DNA from: Lunularia cruciata
Lineage: Eukaryota; Streptophyta; Marchantiopsida; Lunulariales; Lunulariaceae
Assembly: GCA_948567375.1 (NCBI GenBank)
Contig: OX419755.1
Coordinates: 58,167,945-58,231,944, forward strand
Direction of reading: 5' to 3'
Length of the DNA stretch: 64,000 bases
Below the pieces are notes generated by a model. It had not been told where the DNA came from. It made no database searches and saw only the letters and a program-made list of their open reading frames with translations. Position numbers and translations under genes: made by a program. Each line of letters starts with the position of its first letter. Position 1 is the first letter of the stretch. Positions 1-9,914 of this stretch are shown here, one piece after another.

Positions 1-366
1 TATTATATGTAAATTTTTGCAAGAAATTGTATTAACTTCAACTATAGTTTATCATTAAATACTACCATCTGAAATAAGTTATTTAAAATGCAATATCAAC
101 AATTATTTTATATATTTATATTTATATATACTAAAGTGATCAAATATATGTGAAAATACTAATCGTGCATACACTATAGAATAAAGTTAACAAGTTTTGC
201 TTTGTAGCCAAAAGATATCTTTCTAAAGCCTAAATTCACCCTTTCATGTGCCACTCATAGCCCTTACTGCCAAAGTCTAATTTATCACTCATTAATCAAT
301 CGCTTTGGCATCCACATCCATCATTTTGCATCTTGGACGTGATACTTCCGTCATGTTGCCCCCTCC
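1..366. other. AT-rich sequence without a gene
   Basis: No reading frame of note or recognisable RNA gene is visible. The stretch is AT-rich and leads into a decayed MULE transposase. Confidence 0.5.
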
Positions 367-369
367 TCA

Positions 370-2290
370 ATCTTGGTATACTTCCCTCAAGGAAATGTGA
401 CGAAGTATTTGAGCTTTTGCACACACATACAAGGGTATGAAGTCATAACACAACACTCTATCATGCATAGAAATTGCATTATCATCAAGTGTGATCATGG
501 ACAACAATATTACACTTTGAAAGGTCCCATAGAATCCCAACGTTGTAATCAAACTAGAACATGTTTGATTGATTGTCCCTTCTAGCTCTATACATGACTT
601 TTGAAAGTTGATGGCCGGTGGTATGTCAATGTTTGGAATGGAGAACACAACCACAAAGCTTCAATCAATCCCTCCGGCCATGCAGTAGCACCTTGTCTTC
701 AATATGTTACGTGTGTTGACTCAACAAATGGTTGTTGTAAGGGTTGCTCCAAAAAACATATTAATAGCTTTATGATAGCAAGATCCTACCATGCTTGTTA
801 CCTCCAATACAATACACAATGAGCAACTTTGCTTTTGAATGCATGAACTATAAGGCTGGTTGCCAATTCTTGCTTTGGTGGATAGTCTTCAAGAGGCCAA
901 ATATTGATGCAAATACAAATGCAATGTAGCAAATGAGGTCACTCATCTCTTCTTTGCTCAACCAAGATGCATTCATTTGGCAATGACCCAATATCCATAT
1001 GCATTTGTAATGGACTATACCTATAAGACCAACTATTTTTAATGTTGATGTTATATCTGATTGGCATGACACACTTCCACACCTCTTTTACTATAGCAAT
1101 TGCCTTCATTTGATAGAAAAAATGATCTATCAATGGGATTTGGATTAGATCATGACCATGTTTGAAGTCAAATCATCAACAATCACAACAGATCAAGAAC
1201 TCATATTGATGAAAGTTCTATCATTGCATTTACAACTTCCAATAATTTGGTTTGCATCCGGCATATCAAAAAGAATGTGGTCACCAACTGCAAGAAGTAC
1301 TTTGGTACAAATGATGATTGAAATTCATTTTTGTAGAATTAGACCAATATTGTCCAATCATTCTAGTGGAACTCTTCAAATTGAGTTGGAAGAACTTATG
1401 CAATACATACTTGTAGATACTTGTGCTAATTGAGTATCTTGCTACAACATAGATTCCACACAAAGAACTCTTTGTGGTCACATGGACCAATCAGTACATG
1501 CATTTTGAGAATATCAATAGATCTTGAGCTGAAGGTCAACATAACATGATCAAGGGGTACCTGAAAGTTCTATAATGGATCTCTGAGATGTACAAACACC
1601 ACTATCTCATGCTTTAGAGAACCACATAAAAGAGATCAATGCACAATAAAGGTTGGAGCAAATCAAAGTTCTTGTGGACTACCAAAATGAGCAGTTTTTT
1701 TGTGGTGTTATTCATTGTATTCATGTTATGCTCTCAAAGAGGCTTTGAAGCAATTCAAGCTAATAGAAGACTTGCATAGTACTACCTTGCAGATGTGTTC
1801 AGAGGTTTTCACAACCATGATGGAAATCCTGTGTAGCCATTGCATGCTTCTAGAACTAGAGCATAGAGGAACACTTTCTATGGATGACTTCCATCCAACA
1901 TGGCATCTTGTCAATGTGGAACCTCTTCGTACATTGGTTACACAAGAAGGGAATGGTGGTTCAAGTACTCTTCAACATGTATTCCAAGCAATAGAGTATA
2001 CATATTAGGTGCTAACACCAGATCAACAAACTGATATGTTAAATCAACCCTTGATCATGCCTTCACATACTTTTGCATTGAAAAATCTGGTTATTCAACA
2101 AATAAAAGGACAACCTCCGGGTTCATAAGGCAATCGGAGCAGAGAAATTACAACTTCAATTCTCCTTGAACTTTCACAACTTGAAATGGTGGAGCAGGTA
2201 TCAGTGCTTAGACATGTAAGATGATACAACATCTGCAAAGAGCCTGGTCACAATCTCCACATATGCCCTCAACTTCTTATATTTGCATCA
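370..2290 (+). pseudogene. Decayed MULE (Mutator-like) transposase, unit 1
   Basis: Broken pieces of a MULE transposase lie in order on the plus strand. Around 600-700 the reading WYVNVWNGEHNHKAS matches the zinc-binding end of a FAR1/WRKY-like N-terminal domain. Around 1180-1215 TTDQELILM matches the catalytic-core region. Around 1470-1600 WTNQYMHFENINRS, AEGQHNMIKGYL and EMYKHHYL follow the usual post-catalytic segment. At 1835-1905 CSHCMLLELEHRGTLS plus DDFHPTWHL is a SWIM-type zinc finger, and near 2235-2265 CKEPGHNLHICP looks like a C-terminal zinc knuckle. Several in-frame stops and frameshifts separate the parts, so no functional protein is possible. The part from 1191 onward is repeated in unit 2 at 22051. 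Terminal inverted repeats and target duplications were not found. Motif-level family assignment is confident; exact ends are not. Confidence 0.8.
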
Positions 2291-3740
2291 CAATCAAATT
2301 TATATTTGTTGTTGACCTAGTATTGGAACACATTTGCAATAGACAACAACTAACTTAGTATCTCAAAAAATGTGTTAAATACACCTCAAGGGACCGGTGC
2401 AAGACCGAGGAGAGGAGGAGGCATCAACAGATATGCAAAATGATGGATGTGGGTGCCACAGCGCAACAGTACTACAGACAATACTTTGGCAGTAGAGTCT
2501 GGCGGCCATACAAGAAACATCACAAGGTAAACCACGAGTTGACTTGATGAGAGTGAATTTGGCGATAATGGATGAATTTAGCAACTCCCTATTCTAAACT
2601 AGGCAAGATCAAGGAAGTCACAGTCGCCAAGGACTTCTTTTCTGATGGATGTAAGGGAGATACACGAAACAACATATGGGGATTCCCTTCTTCATATCGA
2701 TCAGTCTCTAAGCTTATCCGTAATTGTGTCCTGAACATAATAACAACCCTGAAGGTTCTACAAACTGAACTTGAAAGGTCCGGAGCAAACACTCTTTTAT
2801 ACGGAACGGTAATGGCCGGCCTTTAATTCTCCGGTTACGGTTTCCAGATCTGTCAGTTCATGGGATAAACCTCCGTCCGTGACCAGAGGGTTATCCGTCC
2901 GGTCACGTTACTGTCAACGATATAGGCGTTTACCTTAGACTTTCAGCTATCGCCAATATATTGCGACTTTCAGAAACATGTCAATATGGAAAGAAACGTA
3001 ACGAGTCGCACTCTCCTCGCGCAAAGCCACTCCTCGACTCGAATTCTTCGTCTGCTAAACGAAGGCCCCTGCACCTCCACACGCTCCAAGAGAACAGCCA
3101 GTCGTCGAAAGAAAGTCCGAAAGCGCGATCGGTAGCCAGAGGAGGACGAGTCGAGCAAATTAGGCCAAGGCAGATATAATTTGCAAAACTAGGAGTGAAA
3201 CCAAGGCCATAACGGGCTGACTGACTGACTGACGGTATGAGCGCTTGTCTAGAACTCCGCTCGAAACTTTCAACGAAATCCTTTTTGCAAGAAAGATTTT
3301 CCCTCTGCCGTACAAAATCTGCCTCCTTTTGCTTGGAGCCGTACCCAAAGGCTACTATATTGTACGTTAATCACCGTGTACGGGTGGCGGTGACTCGACC
3401 AAGCGCAAGAATCGGACCGCTTTCTGGGGTTGACACATGGCCCTGACAGCTCGACACCTGTCAGTCTTGGTTTTACGATATCTGCAACACGAGTACCGTT
3501 CATCTTCGATAGCCCACGAGAATACTCTCTTTTTTCATCCAACCCATCAACAAAACTGTACTCTTAGGTCATTGCATTGTACTATATCACTTAACAACCT
3601 TGTCCCTTTCTAAGTACATGATAATGCCATCTGTGTTTGCAAACCCTAGGATTTTTACCAATCAAATGAAGAACATCAAAACTGTTAAAACTCCATCAAC
3701 CCACAGAAACATAAAACGCAGGAGATCAAAATTGTTCTCG
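2291..3740. other. Non-coding part of duplicated unit, no gene recognised
   Basis: The sequence is conserved in unit 2 (23150-25795, excluding two insertions there) but offers no protein that I recognise. A short tetranucleotide run of the gactgactgactgac type lies near 3219-3234. Point 2736 is the empty counterpart of a retroelement insertion present in unit 2, and point 3511 is the empty counterpart of the plastid-DNA insertion. Confidence 0.5.
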
Positions 3741-3749
3741 GTCTGAGAA

Positions 3750-4265
3750 TAATGAAATCTGTCCTATTACACCTAAGATATTTATTACCTTAACATATTT
3801 AAATTATATCAATCATACGGTATAGACGAAGAAATTACTTACAATCAAAAGGCAGTAAACAAAAGGCAGAATCCATCGCTGCATATACATTCAAAGTTAC
3901 ACAAACAAGGAGACTAAGCATCACCTACAGTGATAATTCTCTATGCCAGTGTTCTTCGTAAAGTAACGGAATGAGAATGACCTGCTATCTACTATGGTTA
4001 GCTTTTGCACACTCGTAGACCTTTATCAAAACGCCGGATCCATCACTCCGTATAATTTCAAAGCTAAATGAAGAAAGAGGCGATACCTCACCTAAACTGA
4101 TTGCTCTGCTATGAAGTACACCACCCAGTGCTCTCTATACACAAATGGAGTGAGAATGATACCCCGTTGTCTCCTATGGGAGGCTTTAGTGCATTCCCTT
4201 ACATTTGTCAAAATGCCATAAAGAGCACTCCATTTAACTTCAAAACTAGAGGAGAAAAAAAAATG
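3750..4265 (-). pseudogene. Relic of non-LTR retrotransposon 3' coding end, unit 1
   Basis: The stretch aligns by eye with the C-terminal coding part of the full element at 13702-14060 (minus sense): the series corresponding to cacctaagatat, tgattgctct, cgttgtct, gcactccct-acaaatgt-tcaaa and tccat-actccatataa appears in the same order. It appears in two successive degenerate copies, about 3757-4090 and 4087-4265, with many indels. The equivalent in unit 2 (25795-26310) retains the reading RAIRLGDAS, comparable to RAITLGDVS of the full element. Because it is present in both units, this insertion predates the duplication. Confidence 0.6.
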
Positions 4266-4456
4266 AATCTGAATTTCCTTTGCTGTAGTCTGGTAAATTA
4301 AATCTCGAACCGCTCACATGAACCAGATCCTCTCGTTGGAACTTGAAAATCATTGGCATAGAAGACAACTATCAGACCTGCTTGGCTTCAAATCCTGATG
4401 GAGCATTTGAGACTATCTGCATGGATTCTGTGGCATACGGTATACTACACCGAGCT

Positions 4457-5347
4457 TCAGAGAGGGGGCAAAAGCCCTGGGTCCGGATAGCCTGACTTCT
4501 TTGGCTTTACGGCAGAAACGCCCAAGGCCGGAAATGGCGGGTCCGCACACGATATTGTCTCGTGTCCCTCGGACCCAGAACAAAGCTCCGTTCGGATGTT
4601 CATATTTAGCGCTGCCAAAGATGATGGTGAATCCCTGTTATCCGTTGTGATCTGTGGCATACTATCATGCAACTCAGCCCGGTCAGACCAGGCGAGGGAA
4701 GAAGGGAATCCATGTTGTATTTCAAGAAACCTAGCTTGGCACTTTTGGTGATCACGAACCGCTACAAGATACAACAAGATTATAGGAACAACAAGGATCG
4801 ACCCTACTGTGACTATCTCAGAAACGGTGCGTCGGTTTTCCACCCAGGAAAGTCGAGTTACATGGATACCGAAGCAACTGAAGCCCAATATGTAACACAG
4901 AACGTACACTGCATGCATGGTCACAACTTGAAGGTATCTTCGTGAGAAATGTTTCACAAGGTTTAAGGTTTCCCACAGATCCCGCAATTCAGAGCCCTGT
5001 AGAGTTCGAGAAGTCTTCTGTCGTGTGCTTGAGCTGTCGAAATTTCCATTCCAAACGTGGACAGAAACATCAGCGGCAACATTCAAGAGAAATCCCAGAC
5101 CCAGAAAGTCGACGGAGGCTTGAAAGAGCGAATCAGTCATCATTAGACTTGCTGTAGTGCTCCCCAGCTGGATGATTAAAGCGAGGAGAGGAAGGATTGA
5201 TGGTGGAACAATTATAGAGATAAGTAGTTGGAACTTCCGTCCCAATACAACCTTCTCGCATTCCAATTCTGACATAGAGTCGCTTACTGATCTCATTCTG
5301 GAAATGCCCTGCAGGAATGGGTCCTGCAGGAATGGGTCCTGCAGCAT
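4457..5347 (-). CDS. Four-helix membrane protein of unknown function, unit 1
   Basis: The first ATG at 5347 gives a frame of 296 residues. Four hydrophobic segments are visible at roughly residues 41-62, 74-98, 139-161 and 178-197, separated by a Ser/Thr-rich loop and a basic Arg-Arg stretch (about 136-137), with a hydrophilic, Ser-rich C-terminal third. This pattern suggests an integral membrane protein; I do not recognise the family. A paralogue with the same start lies at 26530-27228; its C-terminus diverges after a frameshifting indel. The frame may be open further upstream only without an ATG, and a tag/cag acceptor-like sequence just upstream means an extra 5' exon is possible. It could be a real gene, since the membrane segments are kept in both copies, or an exon of a larger gene. 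Confidence 0.5.
   Translation of the reverse strand: MLQDPFLQDPFLQGISRMRSVSDSMSELECEKVVLGRKFQLLISIIVPPSILPLLALIIQLGSTTASLMMTDSLFQASVDFLGLGFLLNVAADVSVHVWNGNFDSSSTRQKTSRTLQGSELRDLWETLNLVKHFSRRYLQVVTMHAVYVLCYILGFSCFGIHVTRLSWVENRRTVSEIVTVGSILVVPIILLYLVAVRDHQKCQARFLEIQHGFPSSLAWSDRAELHDSMPQITTDNRDSPSSLAALNMNIRTELCSGSEGHETISCADPPFPALGVSAVKPKKSGYPDPGLLPPL
5309..5343. repeat. 15-bp tandem repeat in the membrane-protein ORF
   Basis: The unit cctgcaggaatgggt occurs twice in a row here, adding an in-frame five-residue repeat (DPFLQ) to the N-terminus of the minus-strand protein. The unit 2 paralogue has a single, slightly changed unit. Confidence 0.8.
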
Positions 5348-5639
5348 CAGCTGACAATAATAGATTCTAGCCTTGGCGCACACAGCAGATCCTGTAATAA
5401 AACGTAAATTGGAGAAATCTGCTCTGTTTGCTAAGCTCTGGAGAGAGACATCTGTCCGACTCCTACCGCATCTTGCCTCAATATGAATGAGAACTTTTGA
5501 ATGTTCATACTAGATCGTTGACGAGCTTTAATACAGTACGGGATGTTTCGCACTCACGTCTCGTACGCATGAAAGCTGGCAGCGTGATTGATGCAATTAG
5601 TGCAGATTCTTCTTGTTCCCTTTGGGATTATACTGTCCT

Positions 5640-7240
5640 GCCGATGCACAACCCCAATAGTAAGAAAACCGACCTCATCAAACCTCATATAGGGTAGGAC
5701 CTACCCATAAAGCGATACAGGGGAGAGACAAAAGAGGTAGAATGGGGAGGCCACAATCGTATACCCTAATAGATAAAGTATACCCATGCCCTAATGCCCC
5801 CTTTTTCCTTTTCTTCTAGTTAAAGGAAGAAAGGCGACCGCGTCGAAAAAACAAGGATGGGAAGACCCCATCAAGTCGTACAATGGAGAGACAACAAAAA
5901 GGTAAAAGGGGGTTGCGAAGGCCCCCTTCTAATTAAAAGAAGGACCCCTCCTTCTTTTAATTAGAGGGGGTTCGCAAGAGCCTAGTTCCCAAAGCACATA
6001 TAGTCCTGACGGAGAGACAACAAAAAGGTAAAAGGGGGTTGCGAAGGCCCCCTTCTAATTAAAAGAAGGACCCCTCCTTCTTTTAATTAGAGGGGGTTCG
6101 CAAGAGCCTAGTTCCCAAAGCACATATAGTCCTGACGGAAGACAAGCGAAGTCAACGAGTTCCCTGCTTACCGACGCTTATTGACGTTCCTCGGAAGTGA
6201 ATGCAGCTCACGCAGGATTGAGATGAGATTCTAAGTTAGGGTTTGTTGCGTGTGGTTTCGTTCAGCCGACGGTGTTCAAGTAAGGAACTCACGCACGACG
6301 GAAGATTCTGATCTGCGCCATTTCGAGGCCTGCTAGCTCCCCTCAGCTCAGGGAAGAGCACTGGCTGCCAGAGCAATGTAGGCAATGTTGGATCCCTTGT
6401 ACGGCTTGATGGGGTCTTCCCATCCTTCGTGTTCTCTACGCGGTCGCCTTTTTCCAATAGATAAAGTACATATTTGTGGGTGATGCTTCTCGGAGGTTCC
6501 AATATTTGTGAGAGACAAAAGAGGTAGAATGGGCCGCAATAATATACCCTAATAGATAAAGTATACCCAGCCCTAATAGATAAAGTAGGTTATACCCGAA
6601 TAGATAAAGTATACCGATATCCTAATAAATAAAGTACATATTTGTGATGCTTCTTCGAAGGTTCCAATATTTGTGGGGATGCTTCTTCGAGGCTTTCGGT
6701 TTCGGCTTTTACGACTCGGATATCTTAGGTGCGATAGGGCAGGGCAGGGCAGATTTCTCCTAGCGATTCTATTGGGGGCTAGCCCCATTTTACCTCTTCT
6801 CTTTTGTCTCTCCTTTATACGGGCTTGATCTTCTCATCCTTCTTGTGTTCTATGTGGTTTCCTTCCCTCATATTTGTGGGGAGTACTCCTCATTGGCGTC
6901 TGGATAATCGTGGCTGAAGTTGAACGCCTTGGCAATGCTACTCATTATCCGCTCTTGCACCTCTGAGACAGCTTCTTATTTTTATCCTTGCACGGTTTGA
7001 TTTGATGGTGTCTTCCCGTCCTTCCTCTTATCCTACGCGGTCGTCTTCTTCCGATACATGCACTCTCCTGAAATGTCATGGACGGATGGATAACCAGCAC
7101 GATGTAGTATATGTGGAAACAACAGGACAAGGGCGACCGCGTAGAAAACATGAACGATGGGAAGACCCCCGTCAAGCCGTACAAGGGAGAGATGAAAAAG
7201 GTAAAATGGAAACAATAGGAAAAGGAAACAATAGGGACTA
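5640..7240. repeat. Cluster of short non-LTR retrotransposon 3' tails, unit 1
   Basis: Short pieces match the 3' end of the element at 13615-16987: in sense, a block like cttgtacggcttgatggggt, then cttcccatcc, then tacgcggtcgcc. Sense-plus copies are near 6394-6452, 6757-6865 and 6985-7052; sense-minus copies near 5716-5745, 5833-5905 and 7131-7208. The copy at 6757 also keeps the piece around the stop codon (attgggggctagcccc), the others little more than the terminal 60-90 bp. Between them lies a repeated filler of the type ccctaatagataaagtatac. The segment 6236-6395 shows no match to these repeats. Confidence 0.75.
5885..6136. repeat. 126-bp tandem duplication containing a near-perfect hairpin
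   Basis: Two consecutive copies (5885-6010 and 6011-6136) are almost identical. Each contains an inverted repeat whose left arm is ccccttctaattaaaagaag and right arm cttcttttaattag followed by aggggg, separated by only a few bases, so each copy could fold into a stem of about 22 bp. The outer flanks (ttgcgaagg and ttcgcaag) extend the symmetry imperfectly. Confidence 0.9.
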
Positions 7241-8074
7241 CTACTCGAGAGTCGTCGTTCTGGAAAGGTCAAAGGTCATGGATGGAGAGAGAGAACGATG
7301 TAATATCAGCTGAAACAATACCGGCATTAATAATCCATAGATATAATCCACGAACGACCATAAATCATGATATTCCGGTGAACTTTAGGCAGTTTGATTT
7401 ACATAATTTTAATAGATATTATTGTAGACAGAATATATTCCTATTTGTCATTAAGAATTAGCTTCGTTTTATCCTTGGTTGTCGCTGATTGTGATCGAAA
7501 ATTCCATGTCTTGTTAGTTCGTCTTGTTTTATTTGTCAGAAATTTACCTGAGCTTCGATCCAAATCTGGAGGCAAGGGTACACTATTCGTCCCTGTTCCC
7601 GGAGGTGGCCCTCAGATTCAAACAACTGGTCATCGAAGTAATACTTTCACGTAGGGATAGTGTTTGGATAAGAGTGGGAAGGCAAAGAGTAGCAGGAGGA
7701 CTGCTTCGGGTTCTGGGCCCAAAGCGGGCCCAAGGAGCAGTAAAAAATGCGGCGACACTACTGTTGGGAGGAGCGAGGCAGTGACAGTCTTTCCGAGGCT
7801 GTTTAAGTACTAACTGGTATTTTTCGACGAGCAAGTTGAGCTTGACAAATGTGGATATTGACGATGTGTAAAGTACCTTGCTGTATTGAATATTTAGAAA
7901 GAAGAATTTAAGACTAGAGAATGAAGATAAACAATCTGGGTAGTTTCCAAGGTAGATAATGAAAAATAAAGGGGTCCGAGCCAAGGGGATCAACATGTGT
8001 GTGTAATAGAAAAGCAGTCCCACAGCTAGGAGCTCTAGTTCCTCCAAGTCTCAGGAGATTTTACATTTTATCTC

Positions 8075-8345
8075 TACATTTTATCCTTCGTTGTCGCTGA
8101 TTGAGATCCAACGTTCTAATGCATCAACATGTGCGTGTAATAGAAAAGCATTAGTTGTTCCAAGTCTCAGGAGAGGGACTGTACATTTTGTCCTTCGTTG
8201 TCGCAGATTGTGATCGAAAATTCCAATGCATCAACATGTACGTGTAATAGAAATACATGACCATTTTATCCTTCGTTGTCGCTGATTCTGATCGAAAATT
8301 CCAATGCATCAACATGTACGTGTAATAGAAAAGCAGTCCCACCGC
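8075..8345. repeat. Minisatellite-like repeats (ttatccttcgttgtcgctga family)
   Basis: A unit of about 75-110 bp starting with ttatccttcgttgtcgctga and containing gatcgaaaattccaatgcat and acatgtacgtgtaatagaaa recurs from about 8080, 8192 and 8266, with an outlying related piece at 7473. Unit 2 has fewer units (starting near 43731 and 43807, outlier 43548), so copy number changed after the duplication. Confidence 0.75.
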
Positions 8346-8419
8346 GCGGAGCTCTAGTTTGTTCCAAGTCTCAGGAGAGCGACTGTAGCTTGACGCCGAG
8401 AAGAAAAGGTGTTTCTACT

Positions 8420-8600
8420 GAAGGTTTTCCGTAGATAGTGTGGGAGAACACAAGACATGAGGAGAGTCATGTTCTCCCACACATAAAAGTATTTACACCG
8501 CAGGAAAGAGAAAAGGAATTCCTCCTGTAGGTTTTCCGTAAACTGTGTGGGAGAACACAAGACATGATGAGAGTTCCTACTGCAGGTTTTCCGAAGGTAT
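8420..8600. repeat. Direct repeats with an embedded inverted repeat
   Basis: The sequence ggttttccgta...gtgtgggagaacacaagac occurs twice, about 108 bp apart (8424 and 8532), and a third ggttttccga at 8586. The first copy is followed by tgttctcccacac, forming a 13-bp perfect inverted repeat with gtgtgggagaaca around a loop of roughly 20 bases. In unit 2 the right arm is damaged. Confidence 0.7.
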
Positions 8601-9325
8601 ATCTGGTAAATTGTGAACGAGGGTGAACGAGGATACTAGACAAGACGCACGCATGCAACAGCCACTGCACGCACGACTATCCGCGCAAGAATGATACAAG
8701 GTAGCGATCATGGACTGACTTTACTAGCACACAATATAGGCCTGGAAGTCCCCCTTTAACCAAACCTTCAGGTCCTAGTGTTCACTAGCAGGGGTCTCAA
8801 CCACCATACAAGTCAGTACCTAGTGTCGTCTTTGTTACCTCTTCAACACGTGTTAGGTAACCCCACGACTTATGAACCGCCTTCTGGGGACCGGACATAC
8901 ATTCCTTATGAGAATATACCACAATCAGGAACCGCACGGGCCTTAGGATAGAAAACCTTATCAAGATAACAAAGATAAACTCTAAGAGTTGACATCACAC
9001 TAAACCCAATATAGTACACTTGGTACACTAGAAGGTACTTAGTTCAAGATTCATGTTTACGTATCTAAGCGTCCGAACATAAATGTGGACTCCTGTCACC
9101 AACTTGCATATGGTTTGATTAGTTAGTAAGTGAAAATTCTCCAGATTTTATATTCATCAGGTGAGCTAACGCATAAGCATTAAGTTGTTATTTAATCAGT
9201 TACGGTGGTATAGTTTAAATTAGTAAAGGAAAACTTCTACAAAGTTTAGACGTAAGCTACCAGGTATACTCTAAGTGAGGTTACGCGAACGTTTCTCCTC
9301 GTAGGAAAAGAGTAAATCACCATCA

Positions 9326-9469
9326 ATGATGGAATTCTATTCTAGCGGACTCACTACACTCATCGATGGTTTCATTTGCAGAGAGTGGACTGTTCTGGTA
9401 TTCCTTGCAGGTGCAGCGACTGTCTGGCTACTTAGCAGAAGGGTTACGGTGTCAGTGGGCAAGTGAGAG
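9326..9469 (+). CDS. Small ORF with one membrane segment (tentative)
   Basis: The frame starts ATG ATG GAA and gives about 47 residues ending in SVGK before TGA. The middle, WTVLVFLAGAATVWLLSRRV, is a plausible membrane anchor of the kind seen at the N-terminus of many plant enzymes. A GT donor-like sequence (gcaagtgagag) overlaps the stop, so this could be a first exon. The unit 2 counterpart (about 45450-45590) is still open with a synonymous change (GGT to GGA), but has lost the ATG (ctg acg). No downstream exon was found, so it may be a relic or chance. Confidence 0.25.
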
Positions 9470-9914
9470 TAATGGAGCGAAACCGAGTCCTGATATGCGC
9501 TTCGTCAGTTACTGATTTATTTCCACACTTGATTTATAAGCACAGTCTAGATCATTCTGGGTCAATGATGGAAGGATGCAAGCCATTACAAGTAGATGGA
9601 ACGGCTTTGGACAAGACGTAATATTTTCATTCGGGGAGTTTCTGTAACTGGGGAGCAGACAAACATACTTTGAGGCCCGGCCAGTACCCGGATATCCAGT
9701 ATTGAAAGAGAGTCCAGTTTGTGAGAAGAGGTATAATCAATTCCAGTTTATGATACAAAAGAGGTGACATTTGTCCAGTCAAATTTCCCTTGGACCTACC
9801 TGGGTACAAGGTCCCACTTGCAGCTTGGCCTCCAGGTCGTGCTCACTGAAGCTAGAACTTGAAGTTGGCCAAAACATTATCGATGAGAATAACGTGCCTA
9901 CTCTGTCACTGGTG

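Larger units (their letters stand above)
7241..9300. other. Non-coding region shared by both units
   Basis: The sequence aligns with 43310-45430 in unit 2 but holds no convincing gene. It includes minisatellite-like repeats and a hairpin, listed separately. About 0.5 kb (7605-8150) is missing from unit 2, while 0.63 kb present in unit 2 (44553-45187) is missing here at position 9063. Reading frames of 60-150 codons in it are not conserved between units. Confidence 0.5.

Noticed and set aside
7583-8047. 154-codon minus-strand frame
   Set aside because: Largely within the segment absent from unit 2, of biased low-complexity character, and with no domain; probably chance.
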